Below are positions 15,735 to 26,252 of a stretch of 64,000 nt of DNA, in pieces. The number at the start of each line of letters is the position of its first letter. The stretch's first letter is position 1. The translations under genes and the position numbers were made by a program. The notes beneath the pieces are model-generated. The model was not told the DNA's origin. It searched no databases and saw only the letters and a list, made by a program, of their open reading frames with translations. The DNA is taken from assembly GCF_014836845.1 (NCBI RefSeq), contig NZ_JACSQA010000005.1:1-64000 (forward strand), written 5' to 3'. This stretch comes from Ureibacillus galli. GTDB taxonomy: Bacteria; Bacillota; Bacilli; Bacillales_A; Planococcaceae.

Positions 15735-15834
15735 AATTAAATTTAAAAAAAGATTGCCATTCTATAGCGTTCAATGTTAGGATATAGCCAAGAGTTGTCA
15801 TATTTGTACATTGAATAATGAAATATGGGCGGAT

Positions 15835-16087
15835 GATTGTGCGGGGAGAGAACGTGAAAAGCGTCGCCGAAGGAGCAAGTAGTCATGGGCTATGAATCTC
15901 TCAGGCAAAAAGACTCGTACAGGACGCATCTCTGGAGAGCGCTGTAAATGTTCATTTTTTTGTTACAGCCACCAAAGGGGAAAGCCAAAGGAGAATAGAT
16001 TTATCTATTACAAAATTTGGTGTAACTTTCAGGTGCAAGGACAGGGGATTCCTCAAATAAATGAGGGGTTCGTCTGTCCTTTTTTTG
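15835..16087 (+). ncRNA. Tandem glycine riboswitch with terminator, upstream of gcvT
   Basis: Two glycine aptamers in series. Aptamer 1 (about 15835-15940) has GGGGAGAG, the core CGCCGAAGGAGCAAG, TCTCTCAGGCAAAAAGAC and the closing CTCTGGAGAG. Aptamer 2 (about 15941-16045) has CACCAAAGGGGAAAGCC and TTTCAGGTGCAAGGACAG. The expression platform is the stem GGACAG (16039-16044) with CTGTCC (16074-16079) plus a T run. The end of aptamer 2 overlaps the terminator's left arm. Glycine binding should therefore prevent termination and switch the gcv operon on. A possible promoter is TTGCCA (15754) with TAGGAT (15778). Confidence 0.95.
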
Positions 16088-16121
16088 TTCAAAAACGTTG
16101 AAACTCTAAGGAGGATATGCA

Positions 16122-17225
16122 ATGGGGAATGAATTAAAACGAACACCGTTATTCCATGAATATGCCAAATACGGTGGGAAAACAATTGATTTTGGCGGTT
16201 GGGAATTACCTGTACAATTTTCTTCGATTAAGGAAGAGCACGATGCTGTCAGAAATCGCGCGGGTCTTTTCGATGTCTCCCATATGGGTGAGATTTTAGT
16301 AGAAGGAAAAGATGCACTTCAGTTTTTACAAAATCTATTAACAAATGATATTTCAAAAATTGCCATCGGTGGCGCTCAGTACAATGCAATGTGTTATGAC
16401 AATGGTGGAGTCGTTGATGATCTACTCGTTTATCGTTTAGGAGAAGAACGTTATTTATTATGTGTCAATGCAGCCAATATTGAAAAAGATTTTGAATGGA
16501 TGCAACAACACGTTCATGGGGATGTAACGGTTATCAATCAGTCTGATGACTACGCTCAAATTGCACTGCAAGGTCCACTTGCTGAAGAAGTTCTTCAAAC
16601 TTTAACAGAAGTCGATTTAAAAGAGATTAAATATTTCAAATTCCTACAAGATGTCAATATTTCAGGAAATTCTGTTTTAGTTTCTCGTACTGGTTATACA
16701 GGAGAAGACGGCTTTGAAATTTATGGTGAGCCAAATGCGGTTATTCATCTATGGAATGACATTTTAGAAGCTGGAAAAGAAAAGGGCGTTGTCCCTGCTG
16801 GCTTAGGTGCCCGTGATACTTTGCGTTTTGAGGCGTGTCTACCTTTATATGGTCAAGAATTATCGAAAGATATTTCTCCTTTAGAAGCAGGAATTGGATT
16901 TGCAGTGAAGCTTCAAAAGGAATCGGACTTTATTGGAAAAGAAGCGTTAGTTGCTCAAAAAGAAAGCGGCTTACCACGAAAAATCATTGGCATTGAAATG
17001 ATGGATAAAGGTATCCCTCGTCACGGATACAAAGTATTCAAAGATGGTGAGGAAATTGGCGAAGTTACTACGGGAACTCAGTCGCCTTTAACGAAACGAA
17101 ATATCGGTTTAGTATTAATTGACTCAAAATTTGCTCAATTAGATATCGAATTAGAAATTGAAATTCGTAATAGACGCTTACAAGCTAAAACAGTAGCAAC
17201 ACCTTTTTATAAACGTTCAAAATAA
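16122..17225 (+). CDS. gcvT: Glycine cleavage system aminomethyltransferase (T protein)
   Basis: A 367-residue T protein. It takes the aminomethyl group from lipoylated H protein to tetrahydrofolate, releasing ammonia and giving methylene-THF. The folate-binding GcvT domain includes [13 protein letters not shown] near residue 48 and the catalytic Asp in LTNDISKIA near residue 97. The C-terminal barrel contains [18 protein letters not shown]. An AAGGAGG site precedes ATG 16122. It is the first gene of gcvT-gcvPA-gcvPB under the glycine riboswitch. Confidence 0.97.
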   Translation: MGNELKRTPLFHEYAKYGGKTIDFGGWELPVQFSSIKEEHDAVRNRAGLFDVSHMGEILVEGKDALQFLQNLLTNDISKIAIGGAQYNAMCYDNGGVVDDLLVYRLGEERYLLCVNAANIEKDFEWMQQHVHGDVTVINQSDDYAQIALQGPLAEEVLQTLTEVDLKEIKYFKFLQDVNISGNSVLVSRTGYTGEDGFEIYGEPNAVIHLWNDILEAGKEKGVVPAGLGARDTLRFEACLPLYGQELSKDISPLEAGIGFAVKLQKESDFIGKEALVAQKESGLPRKIIGIEMMDKGIPRHGYKVFKDGEEIGEVTTGTQSPLTKRNIGLVLIDSKFAQLDIELEIEIRNRRLQAKTVATPFYKRSK

Positions 17226-17249
17226 ATCGAAAAGAGGGTTACTAATAAA

Positions 17250-18596
17250 ATGAAACATCGTTATCTTCCTATGACGGAACAAGACAAAAAAGAAATGCTG
17301 GAGACGATTGGTGTCGAAAGTGTTGATGAATTATTTTCAGATATCCCTGAAAGCGTTCGTTTTAAAGGGTACTACAATATTAAAGAAGCGAAATCAGAAT
17401 CTTCCTTATTAAAAGAATTAAAACAACTTGCTGCGAAAAATGAAGATACTGAGTCAAATGTCTCTTTCTTAGGAGCTGGAATTTATAATCACTACAAACC
17501 GGTGATTGTTGACCATGTCATTTCACGTTCTGAGTTTTATACAGCTTATACACCATATCAACCTGAAATTTCCCAAGGGGAGCTTCAAGCAATCTTTGAA
17601 TTTCAGACGATGATCGCAGAGCTAACTGGAATGGATTTAGCCAATTCCTCTATGTATGATGGGGGAACTTCTTTAGCGGAAGCAGGTATGCTTGCTGCTG
17701 GTCATACTCGTCGAAAAAAATTACTTGTTTCTGATGCCATTCATCCTGAATACCGAGATGTTGTTGCAACTTATGCATATGGTCAATCGATTGAAATTGT
17801 GACAGTTCCTACAAAAGACGGCGTGACGGATATGGATGCTTTAAAAGTATTAATTGATGATCAAACTGCTGCTGTGATGGTTCAATACCCAAATTTCTTC
17901 GGTCAAATTGAAGACTTAAAAACAATCGGTGAACTAGCCCATGAAGCAAAAGGATTATTTATCGTCTCTAGCAACCCGCTTGCTTTAGGTGTTTTAACTC
18001 CACCAGGTAAACTTGGTGCAGATATTACGGTTGGGGATGCACAAGTGTTCGGTATTCCTGAAAGTTTTGGTGGTCCTTACTGTGGTTACTTTGCAACGAC
18101 AACAAAGCTAATGCGTAAAGTTCCTGGTCGTTTAGTAGGGGAAACGGTGGATCAAGATGGACGTCGTGGTTACGTATTAACATTACAAGCCCGTGAACAA
18201 CATATTCGTCGTGAAAAAGCAACGTCTAATATTTGTTCAAACCAAGCATTACTTGCCCTTGCAGCTTCTGTAGCAATGACAGCGCTCGGTAAAAAAGGCG
18301 TAAAAGAAATGGCGAAACAAAATATTGTCAAAACGCGTTATGCAAAAAATGCATTCGAAGCTGCTGGTTTTACGATTCCATTCCAAGGTGCGCATTTTAA
18401 TGAAATCGTAGTGAAAACAAACAAACCCGTTTCAGAAATCAATCAATACCTTTTAGAAAAAGGGATAATTGGTGGTTTTGATTTAGGTCGTGTTTATCCA
18501 GAGTTGGAAAATCATGTTTTACTTGCTGTAACAGAATTACGTACAAAAGAAGAAATTGACGCATTAGTTGCAGAAATGGGGGCTTACAATGCATAA
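17250..18596 (+). CDS. gcvPA: Glycine dehydrogenase (decarboxylating) subunit 1
   Basis: A 448-residue N-terminal half of the split P protein, which with GcvPB forms the PLP-dependent glycine decarboxylase. The N-terminal motif is [15 protein letters not shown], and [18 protein letters not shown] is highly conserved. It has the aminotransferase fold but lacks the PLP lysine, which is in subunit 2. It overlaps gcvPB by eight bases. Confidence 0.97.
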   Translation: MKHRYLPMTEQDKKEMLETIGVESVDELFSDIPESVRFKGYYNIKEAKSESSLLKELKQLAAKNEDTESNVSFLGAGIYNHYKPVIVDHVISRSEFYTAYTPYQPEISQGELQAIFEFQTMIAELTGMDLANSSMYDGGTSLAEAGMLAAGHTRRKKLLVSDAIHPEYRDVVATYAYGQSIEIVTVPTKDGVTDMDALKVLIDDQTAAVMVQYPNFFGQIEDLKTIGELAHEAKGLFIVSSNPLALGVLTPPGKLGADITVGDAQVFGIPESFGGPYCGYFATTTKLMRKVPGRLVGETVDQDGRRGYVLTLQAREQHIRREKATSNICSNQALLALAASVAMTALGKKGVKEMAKQNIVKTRYAKNAFEAAGFTIPFQGAHFNEIVVKTNKPVSEINQYLLEKGIIGGFDLGRVYPELENHVLLAVTELRTKEEIDALVAEMGAYNA

Positions 18597-20058
18597 CGAA
18601 AACCAATCACTCATTTTTGAATTATCGAAAGAAGGCCGAGTTGGCTATAGTTTACCAGAATTAGATGTACCTGAATTGGATTTAGAAGAATTATTACCAG
18701 AAGGCTATGTTCGTGACGAAGCTCCTGAATTACCAGAAGTTTCAGAGCTTGATATTATGCGTCATTATACGGCATTATCTCGCCGTAACCACGGTGTTGA
18801 TTCAGGGTTCTATCCATTAGGTTCTTGTACGATGAAATATAATCCTAAAATAAACGAAAATGTTGCAAGACTTTCAGGTTTTGCCAACATCCATCCGTTA
18901 CAAGATGAATCAACAGTTCAAGGGGCAATGGAGTTACTTTATGATCTTCAAACTTCTTTAGTAGAAATTACAGGTATGGACGAAGTTACGTTACAACCTG
19001 CTGCTGGTGCCCACGGTGAGTGGACGGCGTTAATGATGATTCGTGCGTTCCATGAAGCAAATGGTGAAGGACATCGTAACAAAGTCATTGTTCCAGACTC
19101 TGCCCATGGTACGAACCCTGCATCTGCAACTGTTGCTGGATTTGAAACGATTACGGTTAAATCCAATGAAGACGGTTTAGTAGATTTAGACGATTTACGT
19201 CGTGTCGTAGGGGAAGATACAGCAGCTTTAATGTTAACGAATCCAAATACATTAGGGTTGTTTGAAGAAAACATTATTGAAATGGCGGAAATTATCCATA
19301 GTGTTGGTGGGAAAGTGTACTATGATGGTGCCAACTTAAACGCTGTAATGAGTAAAGCTCGCCCAGGGGATATGGGCTTTGACTGTGTCCATTTAAACCT
19401 TCATAAAACATTTACAGGTCCCCATGGCGGCGGTGGACCAGGATCTGGTCCTGTTGGCGTAAAAGCGGACTTAATTCCGTTCTTACCAAAACCTGTCCTT
19501 GTGAAAAAAGAAGATGGAACATTCCATTTCGATTATAATCGACCACAATCAATCGGTCGTGTAAAACCGTATTACGGTAACTTTGGTATTAATGTTCGTG
19601 CTTATACGTATATCCGTACAATGGGTCCAGATGGATTAAAGGCAGTAACTGAATATGCGGTATTAAATGCGAATTATATGATGCGTCGTTTAGAACCTTA
19701 TTTTGACCTACCATACAACCGTCATTGTAAACATGAATTCGTCTTATCTGGACGTCGCCAAAAGAAATTAGGTGTCCGTACTTTAGATATTGCGAAACGT
19801 CTGCTTGACTTTGGATACCATCCACCAACAATCTACTTCCCATTAAACGTAGAAGAGGGCATGATGATTGAACCAACAGAAACGGAATCGAAAGAAACGT
19901 TAGATGCATTTTGCGAAGCGATGATTCAAATTGCGAAGGAAACGGAAGAAAATCCTTCTCTAGTACAAGAAGCACCTCATACAACGGTAATTAGCCGTTT
20001 AGATGAAACGCGTGCCGCTCGTACGCCGATCCTTCGTTATACAAAAGTAGAAGCATAA
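18589..20058 (+). CDS. gcvPB: Glycine dehydrogenase (decarboxylating) subunit 2
   Basis: A 489-residue PLP-carrying half of the glycine cleavage P protein. The Schiff-base lysine is in [20 protein letters not shown], followed by the glycine-rich loop. [12 protein letters not shown] near the N-terminus is characteristic. ATG 18589 is used because AATGGGGGC lies upstream and the long frame above it is gcvPA territory. The H-protein gene gcvH is not in this window. Confidence 0.97.
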   Translation: MHNENQSLIFELSKEGRVGYSLPELDVPELDLEELLPEGYVRDEAPELPEVSELDIMRHYTALSRRNHGVDSGFYPLGSCTMKYNPKINENVARLSGFANIHPLQDESTVQGAMELLYDLQTSLVEITGMDEVTLQPAAGAHGEWTALMMIRAFHEANGEGHRNKVIVPDSAHGTNPASATVAGFETITVKSNEDGLVDLDDLRRVVGEDTAALMLTNPNTLGLFEENIIEMAEIIHSVGGKVYYDGANLNAVMSKARPGDMGFDCVHLNLHKTFTGPHGGGGPGSGPVGVKADLIPFLPKPVLVKKEDGTFHFDYNRPQSIGRVKPYYGNFGINVRAYTYIRTMGPDGLKAVTEYAVLNANYMMRRLEPYFDLPYNRHCKHEFVLSGRRQKKLGVRTLDIAKRLLDFGYHPPTIYFPLNVEEGMMIEPTETESKETLDAFCEAMIQIAKETEENPSLVQEAPHTTVISRLDETRAARTPILRYTKVEA

Positions 20059-20067
20059 AATCCAATT

Positions 20068-20107
20068 AGTGTAGATTGAGTCTCTTTGATGACTCTCTAC
20101 ACTTTTT
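20068..20107 (+). terminator. gcv operon terminator
   Basis: AGTGTAG (20068-20074) pairs with CTACACT (20097-20103), and an inner stem GAGTC pairs with GACTC. A T run follows. Confidence 0.8.
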
Positions 20108-20144
20108 GTCGTTACAGTTACGCAATTGGTATTGTAAAACGTTT

Positions 20145-20181
20145 GAAAGGGGACAGCTCAAACTTGAGCATGTCCCCTTTC
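20145..20181. terminator. yqhL terminator (minus strand)
   Basis: GAAAGGGGACA (20145-20155) pairs with TGTCCCCTTTC (20171-20181). The inner GCTCAA/TTGAGC pairing nearly completes an 18-bp stem. It lies just past the yqhL stop. Confidence 0.8.
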
Positions 20182-20189
20182 ATTATTTG

Positions 20190-20573
20190 TTAAGCTTTTG
20201 ATTTAATTTTACCAGTCCAAGTTTTGAAACCACCTTGAAGTTGATAAAGTTGGTTATAACCTTTTTTCTTTAAAAATAGAGCAGCACGGGCGCTACGGCC
20301 TGAATTTTGGCAGTATAAGTATACTGGTAGATCAGGTCGGATTTCTTTATAACGTTGACGTAATTGTGTTGATGGAATATTACGTGCCCCTAAAATATGA
20401 CCTGCTTCAAATTCTTTTGTTTCCCGTACATCAATAAGTTGGGCTTTTCGATAACCCTGGATAAATTCATCTTGATTTAAGTTTGACACTGCTTTCTTTA
20501 AGCGTAGTGTATTGACTAGAACGTATACGATGATAAGGCCTAGTATAATAGCAATTGTATAAAGTACAGTCAC
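20190..20573 (-). CDS. yqhL: Rhodanese-like protein YqhL
   Basis: A 127-residue protein with one N-terminal membrane helix and a single rhodanese domain. The active-site loop is YCQNSGRSARAA with Cys88, and the domain opens with LIDVRETKEFEAGHILGARNIP. The family carries persulfide sulfur on this Cys; the physiological acceptor is unknown. I chose GTG 20573 because AAAGGAG lies about ten bases upstream, whereas ATG 20600 has no ribosome site. The shorter form matches the usual YqhL length. It is divergent from lipM, as in B. subtilis. Confidence 0.88.
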   Translation of the reverse strand: MTVLYTIAIILGLIIVYVLVNTLRLKKAVSNLNQDEFIQGYRKAQLIDVRETKEFEAGHILGARNIPSTQLRQRYKEIRPDLPVYLYCQNSGRSARAALFLKKKGYNQLYQLQGGFKTWTGKIKSKA

Positions 20574-20678
20574 TGCTTTCTTTCTCCTTTCTTTCTTCAT
20601 ATTCCATTATAAAAGAGAAAGTAGCGATAGTCCAATGAGTTTGTTAAAATGATAGTTATGTGTGAGGAGATGATAGGT

Positions 20679-21512
20679 TTGAAATCAAAATGGTATTTTA
20701 TTAACTCAGGGCCATGTAGTCCGTCTTATAATATGGCATTAGATGAAGCTTTACTTGATTTTCATAGCGAAGGAGAAATACCTCCTGTTATTCGATTTTA
20801 TGAGTGGAATCCAGCAACACTATCAATCGGTTATTTCCAAAGAGCGATGAAGGATGTGGATTTTGAAGCTGTAAAGGCGCAAAATCTTGGATTTGTTCGA
20901 CGTCCTACTGGTGGACGAGCCGTTTTACATGAACATGAACTAACTTATAGTATTATCGTTACTGAACAATATCCCGAAATGCCTGCAGGGGTAACTGAAG
21001 CCTATCGGGTACTTAGTGAAGGCTTATTGTTAGGCTTCCAAAATTTAGGATTAAAAGCTTACTTTAGTGTTCCTGATACAGAAGAAAAACTAGCTGATTT
21101 AAAAAAACCAAAGAGTGCGGTATGTTTTGATGCACCGAGCTGGTATGAACTTGTCGTAGAAGGGAAAAAGGTAGCGGGAAGTGCCCAAACACGCCAAAAA
21201 GGTGTTATTTTACAACATGGCGCTATATTACTAGATCTTGATGAGGAAAAATTGTTATCCCTCTTTAAATTTTCTTCACCAGAAATGAAAGAAAAAATGC
21301 GTGAAAAACTCCCTCAAAAGGCCGTAGCTATTAATCAATTAACAGATAAACAAATTACAATTACTCAATGTGTAGAAGCATTTAAAGCAGGTTTTGAGCA
21401 GGCGCTAGACATTGAATTAGTACCTTATGAATTAACAGAAAAACAAAAGCAATATGTGACAGATTTAGAACAAAAAAAATATTTAACAGATGAATGGAAT
21501 TTCAAAAAATAA
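20679..21512 (+). CDS. lipM: Octanoyl-[GcvH]:protein N-octanoyltransferase
   Basis: A 277-residue enzyme of lipoic acid synthesis that moves octanoate from acyl carrier protein to the GcvH lipoyl domain. Family motifs are [18 protein letters not shown] and [20 protein letters not shown], with the acyl-thioester Cys149, then [18 protein letters not shown] 20679 is the likely start: GAGGAG at 20664-20669 is well placed and the protein then aligns end to end with LipM. The product serves the nearby gcv and bkd lipoyl enzymes. Confidence 0.93.
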   Translation: MKSKWYFINSGPCSPSYNMALDEALLDFHSEGEIPPVIRFYEWNPATLSIGYFQRAMKDVDFEAVKAQNLGFVRRPTGGRAVLHEHELTYSIIVTEQYPEMPAGVTEAYRVLSEGLLLGFQNLGLKAYFSVPDTEEKLADLKKPKSAVCFDAPSWYELVVEGKKVAGSAQTRQKGVILQHGAILLDLDEEKLLSLFKFSSPEMKEKMREKLPQKAVAINQLTDKQITITQCVEAFKAGFEQALDIELVPYELTEKQKQYVTDLEQKKYLTDEWNFKK

Positions 21513-21536
21513 AAAGGAACGTATGTTTCTTTTTTC
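21511..21536 (+). terminator. lipM terminator
   Basis: AAAAGGAAC and GTTTCTTTT pair around a GTAT loop and are followed by T residues. Confidence 0.65.
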
Positions 21537-21658
21537 GAAAAAAATTTTTTATAGAGTTTAAACTATTGAAATGAAAGGGTTCCAGCAAGTTTTAAAAAAA
21601 TCAACCCCTTGAAACAATATTTGTTATGAGGTAATCTTTTCTAGTAAATAAATATTAA

Positions 21659-21700
21659 CTATATCTAGTGTTGTTTATATTATTTGCATACAATATCTTG
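21659..21700 (+). promoter_or_regulatory. Two candidate NrdR boxes upstream of nrdJ
   Basis: CTATATCTAG (21659-21668) and CAATATCTTG (21691-21700) each match the NrdR core CWATATWTWG at nine of ten positions. They are 32 bases apart, the usual three-turn spacing. NrdR represses ribonucleotide reductase genes when dATP is high, so control of nrdJ by NrdR is likely. Confidence 0.6.
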
Positions 21701-21731
21701 TATGCCTATATCAATGTAAACAACACTAGAT
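21663..21731 (+). repeat. Nested perfect inverted repeats in the nrdJ leader
   Basis: The outer arms are 15 bases, perfect: 21663-21677 and 21717-21731 (ATCTAGTGTTGTTTA and its complement). Inside is a second perfect 8-bp palindrome, GCATACAA/TTGTATGC (21686-21693, 21698-21705). As RNA this is a long hairpin ending seven bases before the Shine-Dalgarno of nrdJ. As DNA it overlaps both NrdR boxes. Confidence 0.85.
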
Positions 21732-21752
21732 TTTATTAAGGGAGGCTGGCAG

Positions 21753-24326
21753 ATGGTAATGTTAAGTGAAACGCAAGCAACCATCCTCGTAGATCAACTA
21801 AATTCAGACATCAAGAATTTTCCACAAGTACATCCAATTACACCGGACATGCATATTACGCATAAGGGAGTTTCAAGATTAGTCATGATTGACCGTTATT
21901 CTTTTAAGGATACGGAAAAGAAGACATTAAAACCGGGAGATTTTGTAGTACTAACGATTAAAGAAGATCCAAAATTTCCTGCGCGCGGGTTAGGTTTTAT
22001 TCGTTCAATCGATGTGGAAGCTAAAAAAGCTGAAATATTAATTGATGAAGAATACCGCCATGTATTAGATAATCCAGAAGAACAAGAAACAGGCATTATT
22101 GTGCGTTCCTTAGACGTAATTGAAAAGCCTCTTGAAATTTATTACGAACAAATTGCAAAACGTAATGCAACTGGTTTAGCGTCTGTTGAAGAAACAGAAG
22201 AAAATAGACAAAAATGGTTCGAAAAATTTTATGAACAACTTGTTTCATTAAAATTCATTCCTGCTGGACGAGTGTTATACGGAGCAGGTTCACAAACAGA
22301 TGTAACGTTCTTTAACTGTTATGTGATGCCTTTCGTACCAGATAGTCGTGAAGGAATTAGTGATCACCGCAAACAAGTTATGGAAATCATGAGCCGTGGT
22401 GGTGGCGTAGGAACAAATGGTTCAACATTACGTCCACGCAACACTTTAGCGCGAGGTGTAAACGGTAAATCAAGTGGATCGGTATCATGGCTTGATGATA
22501 TTGCCAAACTGACTCATCTTGTAGAGCAAGGTGGTAGCCGTCGCGGAGCACAAATGATCATGTTAGCCGATTGGCATCCTGATATTGTGGAGTTCATTAT
22601 TTCAAAAATGCAAAACCCACGTATTCTTCGTTATTTAATTGAAAATACAGAAGATGAGTTAATTGCTTCTTTAGCTAAGGAAAAGTTAAAATTCAAACCT
22701 TTAACGCAACAAGAGGAAGCGATGTACCAAGGTATCGTCAATTATAAAGCAATTCCAGGTCTTGGCGGTTTCAACGAAGCGATTATAAAAGAAGCAGAAA
22801 GCAAATTGCGTGATGGTGGAACATATAGTGTTCATAATCCGGAATTTTTAACAGGTGCCAATATTTCAGTTACTTTGACAAAAGACTTTATGGAAGCTGT
22901 TGAAAATGACGCTGATTACGAATTACGATTCCCAGATGTTGCAAACTACACACCTGAAGAAATGGCGATTTACAATGAAAAATGGCATGAAGTAGGAGAT
23001 GTACGTGAGTGGGAAGCGATGGGTTACGGAGTTCGGACTTATCGAACAATTAAAGCTCGTGAACTGTGGAACTTAATTAATATTTGTGCTACATACGCTG
23101 CAGAACCGGGGATTTTCTTCATCGATAATGCAAACGACATGACGAACGCTCGTGCCTATGGCCAAAAAGTTGTTGCAACAAATCCTTGTGGGGAACAACC
23201 GCTTGCACCATACTCAGTATGTAACTTGGCTGCTGTTAATTTAGCTCAATTTGCCGATAAAGACACAAAAACAGTTAATTACGATGCACTACGTGAAACG
23301 GTTCGCATCGGCGTACGTATGCAAGATAACGTGATTAATTCGACACCTTACTTCTTGGAACCAAACCGTAAACAAGCGTTAGGTGAACGTCGAGTAGGTC
23401 TTGGCGTAATGGGTCTAGCTGATTTATTAATTTATTGTGAAAAAGAGTACGGCTCTGCAGAAGGCAATGAATTAGTTGATAAAATCTTCGAAACAATTGC
23501 TGTAACAGCTTATGAAACATCGATTGAACTAGGTAAAGAACGTGGAAGCTTCCCATTCTTACAAGGTGAAACAGAAGAAGAAACAAAACGTTTAAGAGAA
23601 GCCTTTATTAACACTGGTTATATGAAGAAAATGCCTGAACATGTACGTCAAGGAGTGCTAGAAAATGGTATCCGTAACTCTCACTTATTAACAGTGGCTC
23701 CAACAGGATCTACTGGTACGATGGTTGGGGTTGCAACTGGATTAGAACCATACTTCTCCTTCACTTACTACCGTTCTGGTCGTCTTGGAAAGTTCATTGA
23801 AGTGAAAGCTGAAATTGTGCAAGATTATTTAAATAGCCATCCAGAAGCAGATGAAAACAATCTACCACATTGGTTCATATCATCGATGGAGTTAACACCT
23901 GAAGCTCATGCTGATGTACAATGTGTTATCCAAAGTTGGGTAGACTCATCCATTTCTAAAACCGTAAACGCACCAAAAGGCTACACGGTAGAACAAGTAC
24001 AAAAAGTGTACGAACGTCTATACAAAGGTGGAGCAAAAGGTGGAACAGTTTACGTTGATGGTAGCCGTGATTCTCAAGTACTTACATTAAAAGCAGAATC
24101 ATCCCATGATGAACAATTAGCATTTGATGAAGTATTGGAAGAGAAAGTCGTTGAAAAACAACCTGTTGTATTAGTGGATACAATTGCCCCTCTTACTACT
24201 ACAAACGTTACAATCGGTTCCGAAGTAGGGAATACTTGTCCTGTTTGTCGTCAAGGAACAGTGGAAGAATTAGGTGGTTGTAACACATGTACAAGCTGTG
24301 GCGCCCAACTAAAATGTGGACTATAA
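21753..24326 (+). CDS. nrdJ: Adenosylcobalamin-dependent ribonucleotide reductase (class II)
   Basis: An 857-residue class II reductase making deoxyribonucleotides with a B12-derived thiyl radical, with or without oxygen. Visible residues: Cys189 (FFNCYV), the active-site NPCGE (residues 477-481: Asn, Cys, Glu), and PTGSTGTMVGVATGLEP. The C-terminus holds a CPVC...CNTC..C zinc-ribbon-like tail and a terminal Cys (LKCGL), part of the thiol relay. ATG 21753 follows AAGGGAGG. It stands alone; no nrdAB or nrdEF lies in the window. Confidence 0.96.
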   Translation: MVMLSETQATILVDQLNSDIKNFPQVHPITPDMHITHKGVSRLVMIDRYSFKDTEKKTLKPGDFVVLTIKEDPKFPARGLGFIRSIDVEAKKAEILIDEEYRHVLDNPEEQETGIIVRSLDVIEKPLEIYYEQIAKRNATGLASVEETEENRQKWFEKFYEQLVSLKFIPAGRVLYGAGSQTDVTFFNCYVMPFVPDSREGISDHRKQVMEIMSRGGGVGTNGSTLRPRNTLARGVNGKSSGSVSWLDDIAKLTHLVEQGGSRRGAQMIMLADWHPDIVEFIISKMQNPRILRYLIENTEDELIASLAKEKLKFKPLTQQEEAMYQGIVNYKAIPGLGGFNEAIIKEAESKLRDGGTYSVHNPEFLTGANISVTLTKDFMEAVENDADYELRFPDVANYTPEEMAIYNEKWHEVGDVREWEAMGYGVRTYRTIKARELWNLINICATYAAEPGIFFIDNANDMTNARAYGQKVVATNPCGEQPLAPYSVCNLAAVNLAQFADKDTKTVNYDALRETVRIGVRMQDNVINSTPYFLEPNRKQALGERRVGLGVMGLADLLIYCEKEYGSAEGNELVDKIFETIAVTAYETSIELGKERGSFPFLQGETEEETKRLREAFINTGYMKKMPEHVRQGVLENGIRNSHLLTVAPTGSTGTMVGVATGLEPYFSFTYYRSGRLGKFIEVKAEIVQDYLNSHPEADENNLPHWFISSMELTPEAHADVQCVIQSWVDSSISKTVNAPKGYTVEQVQKVYERLYKGGAKGGTVYVDGSRDSQVLTLKAESSHDEQLAFDEVLEEKVVEKQPVVLVDTIAPLTTTNVTIGSEVGNTCPVCRQGTVEELGGCNTCTSCGAQLKCGL

Positions 24327-24346
24327 AAAATAGCATGAAATAAAAT

Positions 24347-24388
24347 AAACCGGAGGCAAAAGTGAAATGTGTTTTGCTTCCGGTTTTT
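24347..24388. terminator. Bidirectional terminator between nrdJ and the TSUP gene
   Basis: AAACCGGAGGCAAAA (24347-24361) pairs with TTTTGCTTCCGGTTT (24372-24386) with one G-U pair, and is flanked by A and T runs. Confidence 0.85.
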
Positions 24389-24397
24389 ATTTTATAA

Positions 24398-25162
24398 CTA
24401 TGCTTGAACATAATCATAAATATTTTTCATAATTAAAATAATTGTCATGACAATGAATAACATTCTGACAAAACTTGTCCCTTTTTTTAAGGCGAATTTC
24501 GTTCCAAAGAAGGAACCAACAATCATCGATATCCCCATAATGAGTCCGTAAGTAAAAACAACCTCTCCTAAAATTAAAAACATCGTAAGTGCAGCTATAT
24601 TACTCATAAAATTTAATAGTTTTGCATTTCCTGCTGCTTCTAGAAAATCAAATCCCATTATTAGAAATACAAAAATAATGAAGGAACCTGTTCCGGGACC
24701 AAAAAAGCCATCGTAAAATGCTAATAATACAAGACTCGAAAAAAAGATGATGCCCCGTTTCCAATTGAATGGTTTTCTTTCGGCTAATTGTCCCCAATTT
24801 TTCTTCGCTAATGTGTAAATTAATACGATGATCAGCATAACGATAATTAAAGGTCTTAATAGCTCTGAATCCATTAAATGGACAGTCCAAGCGCCTATCA
24901 TTGAAAAAATAAAGACGAAGGGTAAAATAGGTCCAATTAACTTCAAATCGATTTTTCCAGCTTTAAAAAAAGTTAAAAAACTAGTTAAATTCCCCATCGA
25001 GGCAGCCAGTTTGTTTGTTGCGATTGCAGCAGAAGGGGGAAGACCAACGGATAATAGGGCAGGTAAAGTAATTAAACCGCCACCGCCTACAGTGGCGTTA
25101 ATAAATGCGCCGACAAAACCAAAGAAGGAGAGAACCAATACTTTCACGATATCTAATTCCAT
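24398..25162 (-). CDS. TSUP family (TauE/SafE) membrane transporter
   Basis: A 254-residue polytopic protein with about eight membrane helices in two repeats. Family motifs are GAFINATVGGGGLITLPAL near residue 18 and the second-repeat FYDGFFGPGTGSF near residue 148. TSUP proteins move sulfite, sulfonates or other organic anions; the substrate here is unknown. The start has GAGGAG upstream. It is monocistronic and not part of the B. subtilis order at this locus. Confidence 0.9.
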   Translation of the reverse strand: MELDIVKVLVLSFFGFVGAFINATVGGGGLITLPALLSVGLPPSAAIATNKLAASMGNLTSFLTFFKAGKIDLKLIGPILPFVFIFSMIGAWTVHLMDSELLRPLIIVMLIIVLIYTLAKKNWGQLAERKPFNWKRGIIFFSSLVLLAFYDGFFGPGTGSFIIFVFLIMGFDFLEAAGNAKLLNFMSNIAALTMFLILGEVVFTYGLIMGISMIVGSFFGTKFALKKGTSFVRMLFIVMTIILIMKNIYDYVQA

Positions 25163-25261
25163 TTTACAAAACTCCTCATTATGTATTATGAAAATGGTAT
25201 CGGATTTGTCGAAAAATGTAAATAGGTCCTTGATTGTTTCACGCTAACTTCTTTCATCATA

Positions 25262-25293
25262 AAAACCTTGCAAAAGATAACTTTTGCAAGGTT
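25262..25293 (-). terminator. yqhQ terminator
   Basis: AACCTTGCAAAAG (25264-25276) pairs perfectly with CTTTTGCAAGGTT (25281-25293). On the minus strand five T follow the stem. Confidence 0.85.
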
Positions 25294-25316
25294 ATTTAAC
25301 AGGAGTCTATATTCGA

Positions 25317-26252
25317 TTAATCGTGATGCAATTCCATGGCCAATTCCGGATTTTTCTCGACTTCATGTAATTTTTTAAATGAAGCAATAGCAACCTCGAC
25401 CATTTCATCCTTTGGTTCCTTCGTCGTTAATAATTGAAGCCATAGACCAGGATAACCAAGGTATTTCAAAACAGGTATTCCTCTTACAGCATTCGTTGCT
25501 TGAAGAACTTCAAATGATATACCTAGAACAACTGGAATTAATAAAATTCGAATGACGACCCGTAACCATAAAGGATCGGTAGGGAAGAAGAAGTATACAA
25601 ACATCCCGATGATTACCGTAAATAAAATAAAACTTGAACCACAACGATAATGAAGTCGGGATTGCTTTTGAACGTTTTCCACTGTTAACTCAAGACCTGA
25701 CTCATAGCAATTAATGACTTTATGTTCGGCACCGTGATATTGGAATACCCGTTTAATAATCGGTGTCATCGAAACTATGTATAAATATCCTAAGAGCAAA
25801 ATGAGCTTAAAGAGTGTTTCCAAGAAAATTTGTGGAAACTTACCTGAAATCCAAGGTGAAAATAATTCAGCAATGAAGACAGGAACTAATGTGAAAACAA
25901 ATTTACCAAATAAAAAGGAAATGACTCCAACAACAGCAACACCTAAAATCATTTGTAATTTCGATGTTTCTGGTTCGTTTTCATCTTCTTCTCCTGGATT
26001 AATATCATACCGGTCACTTGAAAATTGAAGATGCTTTGCACCTAGACCGGATGATTCAATGAGGGCGATTACACCTCGAAGAAAAGGGATCTTTTTTAAT
26101 TTCTGGAATAAAGGTTTCTTAGGTTTTTTAGCATAATAATATTCAATGCTATCGTCATTACGGCGGATTGCAGTTACGGTATGTTCCTTCCCACCGAACA
26201 TCACGCCTTCTAAAAGGGCTTGTCCACCATAAACCGGTGCTTCATTACTCAA
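25317..26252 (-). CDS. yqhQ: YqhQ, DUF1385 family membrane protein
   Basis: A 311-residue protein. The N-terminal cytosolic motif is PVYGGQALLEGVMFGGKEHTVTAI, followed by GVIALIESSGLGAKHLQ and four or five membrane helices. The conserved FQYHGAEHKVINCYE and RLHYRCGSSFILF are rich in His, Cys and Glu, like a metal site. The function of DUF1385 is unknown. TTG 26252 is preferred to the longer frame from 26273 because it gives the usual MSNEAPVYGG-type start with GGTG upstream. Confidence 0.88.
   Translation of the reverse strand: MSNEAPVYGGQALLEGVMFGGKEHTVTAIRRNDDSIEYYYAKKPKKPLFQKLKKIPFLRGVIALIESSGLGAKHLQFSSDRYDINPGEEDENEPETSKLQMILGVAVVGVISFLFGKFVFTLVPVFIAELFSPWISGKFPQIFLETLFKLILLLGYLYIVSMTPIIKRVFQYHGAEHKVINCYESGLELTVENVQKQSRLHYRCGSSFILFTVIIGMFVYFFFPTDPLWLRVVIRILLIPVVLGISFEVLQATNAVRGIPVLKYLGYPGLWLQLLTTKEPKDEMVEVAIASFKKLHEVEKNPELAMELHHD

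Noticed and set aside
18948-19984. Two minus-strand ORFs (108 and 131 residues) inside gcvPB
   Set aside because: Mirror frames of a highly conserved enzyme gene; no start signals and no recognisable domains.
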